A stretch of 13,474 nucleotides of DNA, taken from DATEPR01 sp036503065 (lineage in GTDB: Bacteria > Actinomycetota > Actinomycetes > Mycobacteriales > Pseudonocardiaceae). Positions 1 through 7,367 of this stretch are shown here, piece after piece. The translations under genes and the position numbers were made by a program. The notes beneath the pieces were generated by a model. The model made no database searches. It saw only the letters and a list, made by a program, of their open reading frames with translations, and was not told the origin of the DNA. The stretch spans positions 1 through 13,474 of the forward strand of contig DASXXM010000083.1 in NCBI GenBank assembly GCA_036503065.1, read 5' to 3'. Every line of letters starts with the position of its first letter. Within the stretch, counting starts at the first letter, position 1.

Positions 1-1
1 C

Positions 2-25
2 CCCGGACACGCCCGCTCGTCCGGG
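2..25. terminator. GC-rich hairpin at the left edge, possible terminator of an upstream gene
   Basis: CCCGGAC (2-8) and GTCCGGG (19-25) form a perfect 7-bp stem with a 10-nt loop. There is no T-run after it, so it is not a classical intrinsic terminator, although many actinobacterial terminators lack one. The gene it might end lies outside the window. I see no coding region in the first 166 bases. Confidence 0.3.
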
Positions 26-101
26 CCGACGCACCAGCTGAAAGCGTCCCGTAAGGAAGCGTCCACAAGACTCCAGTGCTAACCCGGACGACGACGATAG
101 T

Positions 102-122
102 TGCTATAGCATAGATGCTAGT
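102..122 (+). promoter_or_regulatory. Operator copy I for the GntR-type regulator
   Basis: This 21-bp unit opens with the perfect 10-bp palindrome TGCTATAGCA (102-111). A half site, GCTAG (117-121), follows exactly 14 bp after the GCTAT of the palindrome. It is followed without a gap by a second copy at 123-143; the two agree at 16 of 21 positions. A third copy precedes the gntR gene at 6383. The region is strikingly AT-rich against its GC-rich surroundings. That the GntR protein binds here is inferred from the shared sequence. Confidence 0.72.
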
Positions 123-143
123 TGCTATAGCATATTTGCCATA
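123..143 (+). promoter_or_regulatory. Operator copy II for the GntR-type regulator, overlapping the likely importer promoter
   Basis: TGCTATAGCA recurs at 123-132, two helical turns (21 bp) after copy I, with the half site GCCAT at 138-142, again 14 bp from GCTAT. A weak promoter could overlap it: TTGCTA (122-127) as -35 and CATATA (145-150) as -10 with a 17-bp spacer, or TATAGT (147-152) as an alternative -10. Either choice places the operator on the core promoter, which suggests repression by occlusion. The exact transcription start cannot be read from the sequence. Confidence 0.7.
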
Positions 144-166
144 ACATATAGTCGAGAGGATCAACG

Positions 167-1270
167 GTGAGAATCTCCTCAGCGGGGCGCCTGGCCACAG
201 TCGGCGCCGCGATCATGACGTTGTCATTTGCTACAGCATGTAGCAACGGCGGCTCCACGTCGGCGCCTGCGGCCAACCAGGCCCCGGTCAGCCAGGCATC
301 CCTCGTGGCGGGTTCGAAGTCGGAGAACAGCCTGGTCATCTACGGCAACGCCGCGACCCCACAGCTCAAGGTGTTCACGGACGCCTTCCAGAAGACGTAC
401 CCGTGGATCAAGGTCACGTCGTACGACCTGGACGACCCGGTGATCTTCTCCCGCTATGCGGCCGAACACGGCACCGGCAGCCACACCGCCGACGTCCTCA
501 TCGCCAGCGCCCCCAACCAGTGGACCGCCGCGGTGAAGAGGGGCTACGTCCAGAACTACAAACCGGCCGGCATCGCCGACTTCCCCGCGTTCGCCGCCCA
601 GGGCGGCGGCCTGTACATCATGTCGCCGGACCCGGCCGTGACCATCTACAACAAGAAGCTGCTTGGCGGCCGGCCACCGCCCGCGACCGTCGCCTCGATC
701 GCGCAGGGAGCCGCGGCCGGCAAATACAAGGTGGCTACCTACGCCGTCAACAACGACTTCGGCTACGCCGCGTTCTACGGTTTCGTGCAGCGCTACGGCT
801 GGCACACCCTCGACCAGTTGGGACAGACCGCGAAGACCCCCGGTGACGGCGACGTGCTGGCCACCGACGTCGCCCAGGGCGGCTTCACCACCGCGGTGTT
901 CGAGTCCGGGCTCGTCCGTGGCGCCATCAAGCCCGACAACCCCGTCGTGGGCTGGGAATACACCACGGACTACACCCCACTCATCCCCCGCGGCATCGCG
1001 ATCACCGCGGGCGCGGCGGACCCGAACTCGGCGAAGCTGTTCCTGAACTTCCTGTTCGGCAACGCGGGCCAGCAAGCAGCGTGCGACGCGGGTTTCGAGG
1101 CCTACAGCAACACCTTCACCGCCGCGGACGGCTGCCAGAACACCCTGAAGGACCTCTACACGGCCATCGGCAACAAGTCCAACGCGGTGCTGGTGCCCAT
1201 CAGCCAGAAGGTCGCCGACGACCAGCATGCCTTCGTGGCCCGCTGGAACCAGGCGTTCAAGAACCGATAA
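167..1270 (+). CDS. ABC importer substrate-binding lipoprotein (iron/polyamine/phosphonate-type family)
   Basis: A 367-aa extracellular solute-binding protein that would capture a ligand outside the membrane and hand it to the permease encoded next. GTG at 167 is the start because GAGAGGA (154-160) lies 6 nt ahead. The N-terminus is a lipoprotein signal: Arg2 and Arg8, a hydrophobic core, and a lipobox-like FATAC with Cys25 as the lipidation site, though position -3 is Ala rather than the usual Leu. A low-complexity Ser/Ala linker follows, then a type 2 periplasmic-binding fold starting near NSLVIYGNA. The C-terminal stretch RGIAITAGAADPNSAKLF is typical of the family that binds ferric iron, polyamines, thiamine or aminoethylphosphonate. 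I do not see the adjacent Tyr-Tyr pair typical of ferric-binding proteins, so I leave the ligand open. Two operator copies lie directly upstream. Confidence 0.88.
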   Translation: MRISSAGRLATVGAAIMTLSFATACSNGGSTSAPAANQAPVSQASLVAGSKSENSLVIYGNAATPQLKVFTDAFQKTYPWIKVTSYDLDDPVIFSRYAAEHGTGSHTADVLIASAPNQWTAAVKRGYVQNYKPAGIADFPAFAAQGGGLYIMSPDPAVTIYNKKLLGGRPPPATVASIAQGAAAGKYKVATYAVNNDFGYAAFYGFVQRYGWHTLDQLGQTAKTPGDGDVLATDVAQGGFTTAVFESGLVRGAIKPDNPVVGWEYTTDYTPLIPRGIAITAGAADPNSAKLFLNFLFGNAGQQAACDAGFEAYSNTFTAADGCQNTLKDLYTAIGNKSNAVLVPISQKVADDQHAFVARWNQAFKNR

Positions 1271-1298
1271 AAGCCACGAACGCGAGTGAGGATCGCCG

Positions 1299-3005
1299 AT
1301 GACGACGACCACTGCCGCCGCGCCGAGATCGCGCCGCCTCCTGCCGGCATCGACCGTACCGGCGGTGACGTGGCTGGTGGTCGTCGTCGGTGTCCTGCTG
1401 CCGATCGTCCCGTTGCTCTACGCCTCGGTCCGGGACCGACCCGTCTACGAAGCGGGCGGGGTCTTCACGATCGATCCCTACCGGCAACTGTTCGCCGACC
1501 CCGCCTTCTGGCAGGCCGCCCGCAACACCCTGGAATTCGCCACGATCGCCACGGTCGGCGCGGTCGTTCTCGGCGGCGGTGCGGCAGTGGCGTGCGGTCG
1601 CACCAACATCCTCGGACGCCGGGTCTGGAGCCGACTGCTGTTGCTGCCGATCCTGTTGCCCCCGCTGGGCGTCATCCTGGGCTGGAACGCCCTCTACGGG
1701 CCGGGCGGGTACGCCGCCAAGTTCGTCCCGCTCAACCTCACCACGGTCATCGGCATGTCGGTGCTGGGCACCGTCGTCGCCATGCCGGTCGCGTTCCTGA
1801 TCTGCCAGGCGGCACTGGCCAACGTCGAGTCCTCTTTGGAGGATGCGGCCCGCAGCGCCGGCGCCGGACCGCTGCGCGTGCTGGCCAGGGTCACCGTACC
1901 GATGATGCGACCCGCGCTGCTGAACTCCGCGCTGCTGATCTTCACCCTCTCCATCGAGTCGCTGGGCATCGCGCTCATCCTGGGCGCGCCTGCCGGCAAC
2001 GACTTCGTCGCCAGCTACCTCTACGACACGTGGGCGAACTCCACCACCATCGACCCCGGCGCGGTGAGCGCCGGCGCGATGGTCCTGCTGCTGGCGGCGG
2101 CGGCCCTGCTGGTACTGCGCCGCGTACTACTGGGCGCAGAGGCCCGTTTCGTGTCCATCACCGGCCGCGGCCGGGGCTCGAGCCGGCCGATCGAGTTGGG
2201 GCGCGGCTGGCGCCGGGTACTCGGCCTGCTGGTCGGACTGTATCTGGTGGTCACCACGTTCCTGCCGATTCTGGCCCTGGCGCTGCAGTCCAGCGTCTCG
2301 CTGCTCACGCCGCTCATCGCGCCGTGGCACCTGTGGAGCGCGGCCAACTGGCGCCAGCTCGGCCAACCCACCTACGTCAGCTCCATCGTCAACAGCGTGA
2401 CGATCGCCGCCGTCGGCGCGGTGCTCACGACGGCGGTGGTCGCCATGGCCACGATGGTGGCCCACCGGTCGTCGTTCCGGCTGCGCGGATCCCTCCAGTT
2501 CATCATGCTGTTCCCCAGGTCGATGCCCGGCATCATCGTCGGCATCGGGTTCTTCTGGACGTTCGTGCTGGTGAACCCGCCGGGCAGCGCGCTGCGCAAC
2601 AGCATCTGGGGCATCATGCTCGCGCTGAGCATCCGCAGCCTGACACTGGCCTACCTGGTCATGTCCCCGGCGCTGACCGCGGTCAGCAACTCACTCGACG
2701 ACGCGGCGCGGGCCGCGGGCGCCGGCTGGTGGACGACGATGACCCGAATCGTCCTGCCCAACCTGCGGCCCGCGCTGCTTGCCTCGTTCGTCCTGCTGTT
2801 CATCGCCATCCTCAACGACTACGACCCGGCACTGTTCCTGGTGACACCGGGAAACGAGATCATGGGAGTCACGATGCTCGACTCGCTCAAACAAGGTTCC
2901 ACCGGACCGGCCGCCGCCATGGCGATGGTCCAGGTGGCGATCACCGCGGTGGCGATCGTGGTCGGGACCGTCGTGTTCGGACGCACCAGGAGCAGCCGTG
3001 CCTGA
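1299..3005 (+). CDS. Fused two-domain ABC transporter permease
   Basis: A 568-aa inner-membrane protein carrying two permease units (BPD_transp_1) in one chain, so it would form the complete membrane channel alone. Each half has its own EAA loop for contact with the ATPase: EDAARSAGAG from residue 181 and DDAARAAGAG from residue 467, both followed by a VP or LP and an RPALL stretch. The length fits fused permeases of the ferric (FbpB/AfuB) and thiamine (ThiP) kind, usually 500-600 aa; about 12 membrane segments are expected. The start is ATG at 1299, with TGAGGA (1287-1292) ahead, 28 nt after the binding-protein gene. It overlaps the ATPase gene by 8 nt, pointing to translational coupling. 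Confidence 0.92.
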   Translation: MTTTTAAAPRSRRLLPASTVPAVTWLVVVVGVLLPIVPLLYASVRDRPVYEAGGVFTIDPYRQLFADPAFWQAARNTLEFATIATVGAVVLGGGAAVACGRTNILGRRVWSRLLLLPILLPPLGVILGWNALYGPGGYAAKFVPLNLTTVIGMSVLGTVVAMPVAFLICQAALANVESSLEDAARSAGAGPLRVLARVTVPMMRPALLNSALLIFTLSIESLGIALILGAPAGNDFVASYLYDTWANSTTIDPGAVSAGAMVLLLAAAALLVLRRVLLGAEARFVSITGRGRGSSRPIELGRGWRRVLGLLVGLYLVVTTFLPILALALQSSVSLLTPLIAPWHLWSAANWRQLGQPTYVSSIVNSVTIAAVGAVLTTAVVAMATMVAHRSSFRLRGSLQFIMLFPRSMPGIIVGIGFFWTFVLVNPPGSALRNSIWGIMLALSIRSLTLAYLVMSPALTAVSNSLDDAARAAGAGWWTTMTRIVLPNLRPALLASFVLLFIAILNDYDPALFLVTPGNEIMGVTMLDSLKQGSTGPAAAMAMVQVAITAVAIVVGTVVFGRTRSSRA

Positions 3006-4080
3006 GATCACGGTCGACCATCTCTCCATGAGCTTCGGCACCAACCGGGTGCTCGACGACGTCAGCTTCACCGTCCACGACAAGGAGTTCCTGACCCTGC
3101 TGGGACCGAGTGGCTGCGGCAAAACCACTACCCTCATGTCGGTGGCTGGCTTCCACAAACCGGACTCGGGGCAGATCTCCTGCGGGAACCGCACGTTCTA
3201 CGACAACGCGGCGAAGATCCATCTCGCCGCGGAGGAACGCGATCTCGGCATCGTATTCCAGTCCTACGCGATCTGGCCGCACCTACGGGTCTTCGACAAC
3301 GTCGGCTTTCCGTTGAAGGTGCGCGGGGTGAAACGTGACACGCTCCGTCGGCGCGTCATGGAGACGCTGGATCTGGTCGAGATGACGGCCTACGCCCGAC
3401 GCTACCCGCACGAGCTGTCCGGCGGGCAGCAGCAGCGGGTGGCCCTGGCCCGCGCCCTGGTGTACTCCCCTTCGGGGCTCCTGCTTGACGAGCCGTTCTC
3501 CAATCTGGACGCCAAACTGCGCGAACGCGCCCGCACCTGGCTGATGGGCCTCCAGCGCGACCTGGGCCTGACGACCCTGTTCGTGACCCACGACCAGGAC
3601 GAGGCGCTGAGCCTGAGCGACCGAATCATCGTGCTGGACAAGGGTTCGATCCTGCAGGTCGGTCGGCCGGAGGACATCTACCACCGACCGGACCACCGAT
3701 TCGTCGCCGAGTTCCTCGGCCACTGCAACATCTTCGCCTGCGAAGTGATCGATGTCACCGAACGGCTCACGACGGTCCGTCTCGGCACCACCCAGGAGAC
3801 GCTGACGGTGCCCGCGACCGGCACGATCGGCGACCGGATCGACGTGGTCGTGCGACCGGAGGCGATCTCCCTCAGCGAGGAGGATCACCAGGCGCCGCAA
3901 GTGAATTCCTATCGTGTCAAACTGGCATCGACCGCGTTCCTCGGCGACCACTACGTGTCCGAACTGGACCTCGCCGGACTTCCGCTGACGGTCACCCATG
4001 CACATGCCTTCGCCACATCGGAACTGACCGCACACATTCCGGTGCACGCCTGCCGCGCCATTCCCGCCGAACGCGGGTAA
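2998..4080 (+). CDS. ABC transporter ATP-binding protein with TOBE-like C-terminus
   Basis: A 360-aa cytoplasmic ATPase that would power the importer. All expected motifs are intact: Walker A GPSGCGKT (residues 36-43), Q-loop in VFQSYAIWPH, signature LSGGQQQR (from 140), Walker B LLLDEP with Asp164 and Glu165, and the switch His198 in VTHDQDEA. After about residue 230 comes a regulatory extension with the VVRPEAI segment typical of TOBE domains in the PotA/FbpC/UgpC group. The start is GTG at 2998, inside the end of the permease gene (8-nt overlap). Sequence alone cannot separate iron, polyamine and phosphonate ATPases of this group. Confidence 0.93.
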   Translation: MPEITVDHLSMSFGTNRVLDDVSFTVHDKEFLTLLGPSGCGKTTTLMSVAGFHKPDSGQISCGNRTFYDNAAKIHLAAEERDLGIVFQSYAIWPHLRVFDNVGFPLKVRGVKRDTLRRRVMETLDLVEMTAYARRYPHELSGGQQQRVALARALVYSPSGLLLDEPFSNLDAKLRERARTWLMGLQRDLGLTTLFVTHDQDEALSLSDRIIVLDKGSILQVGRPEDIYHRPDHRFVAEFLGHCNIFACEVIDVTERLTTVRLGTTQETLTVPATGTIGDRIDVVVRPEAISLSEEDHQAPQVNSYRVKLASTAFLGDHYVSELDLAGLPLTVTHAHAFATSELTAHIPVHACRAIPAERG

Positions 4081-4133
4081 GGAAACTGAAAGCGACCGCT
4101 CCCTAGGGTTCGGCTACTGAGACTCGAACCCGT

Positions 4134-4140
4134 GGGAGGA
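4134..4140 (+). promoter_or_regulatory. Ribosome binding site that sets the MMPL gene start
   Basis: GGGAGGA lies 3 nt before GTG 4144. An upstream in-frame GTG at 4132 overlaps this purine tract, so it is unlikely to be the start; translation most probably begins at 4144. Confidence 0.7.
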
Positions 4141-4143
4141 ACC

Positions 4144-6297
4144 GTGGACAGGCTGAGCGACTGGGTGATCCGACATCGGCTGGTGGTCGGACTGGTATGG
4201 CTGGCGATCACCGTCGCCGGCGTGCTGCTGGCGCCATCGGTGTCGGGTGTGTTGAAGCCCGGCGTCCAGCTCAACAGCAGCGCCTACACGGCCAATCAGC
4301 AGATCGCCGGGCAATACGGTGGTACCACGGCCAATCCCGGCATCGTCGTGATCGACCTCCCCGCCGGCACGACGGTGACCTCGGCCGGAATGCCGGCCCG
4401 GCTACAGGCGCTGGACACGCGGATCCTGAAGACGGTCCCCGGGCTGCGAGAGATCTCCTACGCGTCGACGGGCAGCCGGTCGCTGGTGAGCAACGGCGGC
4501 CGGAGCACGCTACTCATGGTGTTCCCGCCGCAGGCCAACACCGACGTGCCCCCGCAGGTGCTGGACCAACTGGCCGGTGCCGCCAGATCCGCCCTGCCCA
4601 CCGCCACCGTGCACGCCACCAGCAAGAACGCGTTGGCGGCGGGCAACGCGGCCAGCGGCAACTCCAGTGTGCTGACCGAGCTGCTGATCGGCGCGCTGGC
4701 CGCGTTGCTGGTGCTGGCCTGGGTGTTCGGCTCGTTCCTGGCACTGCTGCCGTTGATCATGGCGATCGTGTCGGTGTTGACGATGCAGCTGCTCGTGTAC
4801 GCGTTGTCGTTCATCATGCCAACCAGCACGCCGTTCAACCCGGCGGTGCAGTACATCGTCGCGCTGCTGGGGCTGGGCCTGTCGATCGACTATTCGCTGC
4901 TGATCGTCAACCGGTGGCGGGAGGAACGGGCGGCGGGAAAGCCGAACGACGAGGCGATTCGGGCGGCGGTGCAGCGTGCCGGGCACGCGGTGTGGTTCAG
5001 CGGGCTCACCGCGTCGCTGGGCCTGTTCGCCCTGGTGACCGTGCCGGTGTCGCTCGTGCGCGGGATCGGCGTTGCCGGGCTGTTCATTCCCTCGACGGCG
5101 ACGCTGGTCGCGTTGACGCTGCTGCCCGCGGCGCTGTCCAAGGTGGGCCCGCGGCTGGACTGGCCGCGGCGCAAGTCCAACGGCAAGGCCAGCCGGTTCT
5201 GGACCCGGTGGTCGCACGGGGTCATTCGGCACCGGGTCGCGGCCGCGATCCTCGGCCTGGCCATCCTGGGCGGCCTGGCCGGCGTGGCGACGACGATCAA
5301 CGTCGCACAGCCCACCGCGACCGCGCTGGCCAGCACCGGCACGTACACGGACGGCCTGCATACGCTGCAGGCCGACGGGTTCCCGATCGGCACGCTCACG
5401 CCCATCCCGGTGTGGGTGCCGTCGGCAGCGCAGGCGTCGACCGTGGCGACGTCAATCGGTGGACTGTCCAGTGTGCACGGTGCGATCGCGCCGACCGGCC
5501 CGGACTGGCGCAGCGGCGGCAGCGCGCTGGTGATGGTGCTGCCCCGTTTCGAGACCGGCACCGCCCAGGCCGGCACGTCACTGGTCGACGTGCAGCACAC
5601 CGTGCCCGGCGGAGTCCTGGTCGGCGGCGACGACGCACAGAACGTCGCGCAGGTCTCGGCGACCTATGGTGCGTTCCCGTTGATGTTCGCGCTCGTCGCG
5701 CTCGTGACGTTCCTGCTGCTGGCCCGTGGCCTGAAGTCGATCCTGCTGCCGGCCAAGGCCGTGCTGCTCAACGCCCTGTCCGTTGCGGCGACCTACGGCA
5801 TCGTGGTCCTGGTGTGGCAGCACGGTTTCGGCACGCACGCGTTGTGGGGCGTGTCGGGCACCGGTTCGCTGGACACGTTCGTGCCGCTGCTGATGTTCGG
5901 CTTCCTGTTCGGCATCTCGATGGACTACGAGGTCTTCATCCTGACCAGGATCCGCGAGGGTTACGACCGCACCGGGTCCACCCGCGACGGGATCATCGAA
6001 GGAGTGTCCCGGACCGGGCGGCTGGTCACCAGCGCGGCGGTGATCCTGTTCTGCGCCCTGGTTTCGTTGTCCACCGCCAACGACATCACCGTGCGGGAAC
6101 TCGCCTCCGGCATGGCGGCCGGCGTCCTGCTCGACGCCGTCGTCGTCCGGATGCTGCTGCTGCCGGCGCTGGTGTCCCTGTTCGGCAAGGCCAACTGGTG
6201 GCTACCCGCCTGGGCGGCACGTCTGCTACGCCTGCCGGCCAGGAGCAACCCCGAACCGCCCACTCAGGACCGAACACTGGTCAAGGTAGGAGACTGA
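4144..6297 (+). CDS. MMPL-family (RND superfamily) membrane transporter
   Basis: A protein of about 717 aa with two similar halves, each with one membrane helix, a large outside loop and a bundle of five helices. A helix near residues 10-30 opens the first half, and a second R-H-R-V-A-A helix opens the other half near residue 365. The proton-relay signature G-x-x-x-D-Y is present twice: GLSIDYS (Asp249-Tyr250) and GISMDYE (Asp594-Tyr595). Proteins of this family export lipids, siderophore-related molecules, pigments or drugs with the proton gradient; the substrate here is unknown. It follows the ATPase gene by 63 nt on the same strand and ends before a strong hairpin, so it may be transcribed with the importer. 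I see no clear separate promoter in the gap. Confidence 0.9.
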   Translation: MDRLSDWVIRHRLVVGLVWLAITVAGVLLAPSVSGVLKPGVQLNSSAYTANQQIAGQYGGTTANPGIVVIDLPAGTTVTSAGMPARLQALDTRILKTVPGLREISYASTGSRSLVSNGGRSTLLMVFPPQANTDVPPQVLDQLAGAARSALPTATVHATSKNALAAGNAASGNSSVLTELLIGALAALLVLAWVFGSFLALLPLIMAIVSVLTMQLLVYALSFIMPTSTPFNPAVQYIVALLGLGLSIDYSLLIVNRWREERAAGKPNDEAIRAAVQRAGHAVWFSGLTASLGLFALVTVPVSLVRGIGVAGLFIPSTATLVALTLLPAALSKVGPRLDWPRRKSNGKASRFWTRWSHGVIRHRVAAAILGLAILGGLAGVATTINVAQPTATALASTGTYTDGLHTLQADGFPIGTLTPIPVWVPSAAQASTVATSIGGLSSVHGAIAPTGPDWRSGGSALVMVLPRFETGTAQAGTSLVDVQHTVPGGVLVGGDDAQNVAQVSATYGAFPLMFALVALVTFLLLARGLKSILLPAKAVLLNALSVAATYGIVVLVWQHGFGTHALWGVSGTGSLDTFVPLLMFGFLFGISMDYEVFILTRIREGYDRTGSTRDGIIEGVSRTGRLVTSAAVILFCALVSLSTANDITVRELASGMAAGVLLDAVVVRMLLLPALVSLFGKANWWLPAWAARLLRLPARSNPEPPTQDRTLVKVGD

Positions 6298-6339
6298 CGC
6301 CTACTGGTCGACAGAACGGCCACCAGGCCCACGAGGCCA

Positions 6340-6366
6340 GGGGGTGAGGTCGGCGACCTCACCCCC
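6340..6366 (+). terminator. Perfect 12-bp stem hairpin after the MMPL gene
   Basis: GGGGGTGAGGTC (6340-6351), loop GGC, and GACCTCACCCCC (6355-6366) pair without a mismatch. It starts 43 nt after the MMPL stop codon and ends 6 nt before the -35 box of gntR. No T-run follows. It probably ends the importer/MMPL transcript and insulates the regulator promoter. Confidence 0.7.
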
Positions 6367-6372
6367 ACCAAC

Positions 6373-6407
6373 TTGACACGGACGCTATAGCAAATAAGCT
6401 ATGTGCC
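6373..6407 (+). promoter_or_regulatory. gntR promoter, probably leaderless, with the operator inside it
   Basis: TTGACA (6373-6378) is a perfect -35 box. TAAGCT (6395-6400), a TAnnnT -10 box, follows with a 16-bp spacer. A start about 7 nt further on would be at or next to the ATG at 6408, and no Shine-Dalgarno sequence precedes that ATG, so the transcript is probably leaderless. The promoter is covered by the operator at 6383-6403. Confidence 0.68.
6383..6403 (+). promoter_or_regulatory. Operator copy III, autoregulatory site of gntR
   Basis: CGCTATAGCA (6383-6392) plus the half site GCTAT (6398-6402) repeats the 14-bp spacing of the two sites before the importer; it agrees with copy II at 15 of 21 positions. 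It fills the spacer and overlaps the -10 box, so a bound protein would block RNA polymerase. A shared consensus is GCTATAGCAwAkwwGCyAk. Confidence 0.72.
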
Positions 6408-7121
6408 ATGGCTAGTCTTCCCCCACTCTCCGCCCCAACCCTCGCCAACCAGGCGTACAACACCCTGCGGCAGGCAATCCTGGACGGCAGTCTGGCCCGC
6501 GGTGAGAAGATCACCGAACGGGGCCTGGCCGAGATGCTCAACATCAGCGCCACCCCCGTGCGCGAGGCAGTGCGTCGCCTTGAGCAGGACCGCCTGATCG
6601 AGCGACATGGCCCGAGATCAGTCACCGTCGCCACCTTCGACGACGCGGAAATAGCGGACATCGCCACGATCGAGACCACCTTGCGCGCGTTGGCTGCCCG
6701 CCTGGCCGCGGAACGGTCGACCTCGGCCGAGCAGAAGCGCATGGCGGCCGCGCTGGATGCGGCCGGCGCCGAGCGCGCCGCGCTGGTCTCCCGCAAGAAA
6801 CTCAGCGACCGTGAACTGCAGGCGGGCGTCGATCGGATCTGGGGGCATCTGCAGGAGTTCCACGAAGCCCTCGACGAGGCTAGCCACAGCCCGATGTTGC
6901 TGCACATGCTGCGGATGGCGGAGGCATTCGATCCAGGGGAACGGCGCGAGGTGTTGCGCGACGAGCTGCGCACCGATCCGGCCGCGGTCGAGGGTCGTTA
7001 CCGGCATCATGAAGCGATCTTCGAAGCGGTTTCCGCTCAGGACGCCGTGCAGGCTGAGCAGTTGATGCTCACTCACAGCCATGAGTCGGCGTTGCCTCGG
7101 TTGCGGTCGCGCAAGGCCTGA
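6408..7121 (+). CDS. GntR-family transcriptional regulator, FadR/FCD type
   Basis: A 237-aa DNA-binding regulator. Residues about 10-75 are a winged helix-turn-helix of the GntR type, with the LAEMLNISATPVREAVRRLE recognition helix region and the wing near RHGPRSVTV. The rest is an all-helical FCD ligand domain; His residues in FHEALDEASH, in RHHEAIF and in THSHES fit the metal/ligand pocket of that family. FCD regulators usually respond to small organic acids and often repress their own gene. The start is ATG 6408; no ribosome site precedes it, which agrees with a leaderless mRNA. The operator copies suggest it controls itself and the importer, and that the imported solute or a product of it is the effector. 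Confidence 0.93.
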   Translation: MASLPPLSAPTLANQAYNTLRQAILDGSLARGEKITERGLAEMLNISATPVREAVRRLEQDRLIERHGPRSVTVATFDDAEIADIATIETTLRALAARLAAERSTSAEQKRMAAALDAAGAERAALVSRKKLSDRELQAGVDRIWGHLQEFHEALDEASHSPMLLHMLRMAEAFDPGERREVLRDELRTDPAAVEGRYRHHEAIFEAVSAQDAVQAEQLMLTHSHESALPRLRSRKA

Positions 7122-7148
7122 GGTCCGCACGCTCGGGCGCCTGCTTTC

Positions 7149-7252
7149 CCCCGATACCCTTATTGTGGTTTACGGTCTTGGTTGTTTTGTCAAGGCGGGA
7201 AAGAGTACCTTGACAAACCAACAACAACCGCTTAAAGCTGCCCGTATCGGGG
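7149..7252. repeat. AT-rich nested palindrome of about 104 bp between converging genes
   Basis: Outer arms CCCCGATAC (7149-7157) and GTATCGGGG (7244-7252) are perfect. Inner arms TTTGTCAAGG (7186-7195) and CCTTGACAAA (7208-7217) are also perfect, with a 12-nt loop. The stretches between them also match loosely when inverted (TTTACGGT on the left against TTTAAGCGGT read from the right), so the whole unit can fold into one long imperfect hairpin. It lies between gntR and the converging 120-aa gene and could stop transcription from both sides. It could equally be a small non-coding mobile element; I see no clear target duplication. The remaining sequence up to 7367 shows nothing I recognise. Confidence 0.6.
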
Positions 7253-7367
7253 TGATGGAGAAGGACTGGGCGAAGAGCGGAATACCGCGTGGTTTAGGCA
7301 TTGTCCGCAGGAGCCAAAGAGGCGCCTCGGTTTGGCCTGCTCCTGGTCGTCCGGCGGCTTCCGTTCG

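Noticed and set aside
101..148. Tandem repeats as a possible mini CRISPR array
   Set aside because: The units are 21 bp, adjoin without spacers, contain a palindromic core and sit on a promoter; they are operators.
224..1312. Long minus-strand open frame opposite the binding-protein gene
   Set aside because: Composition is dominated by Arg, Gly and Val with no recognisable domain; it is the usual mirror frame of a GC-rich gene whose plus-strand product is clear.
1286..3031. 581-codon plus-strand frame overlapping the permease
   Set aside because: The product is an Arg/Pro/Gly/His-rich string with no fold pattern, whereas the overlapping frame gives a complete double permease.
38..4094. CTGAAAGCG at 38-46 and again at 4086-4094, each near GTAAGGAA
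   Set aside because: Too short and too loosely arranged to call a repeat from one window, though it could be part of a genus-wide intergenic motif.
4107..4130. tRNA T-arm-like sequence GGTTCGAGTCT on the minus strand between the ATPase and MMPL genes, possibly an attachment site
   Set aside because: No acceptor stem, anticodon arm or D-arm can be found around it and the T-stem does not pair.
4197..6347. 716-codon plus-strand frame inside the MMPL gene
   Set aside because: Low-complexity Arg/Ala/Gly composition; the other frame carries both RND signature motifs.
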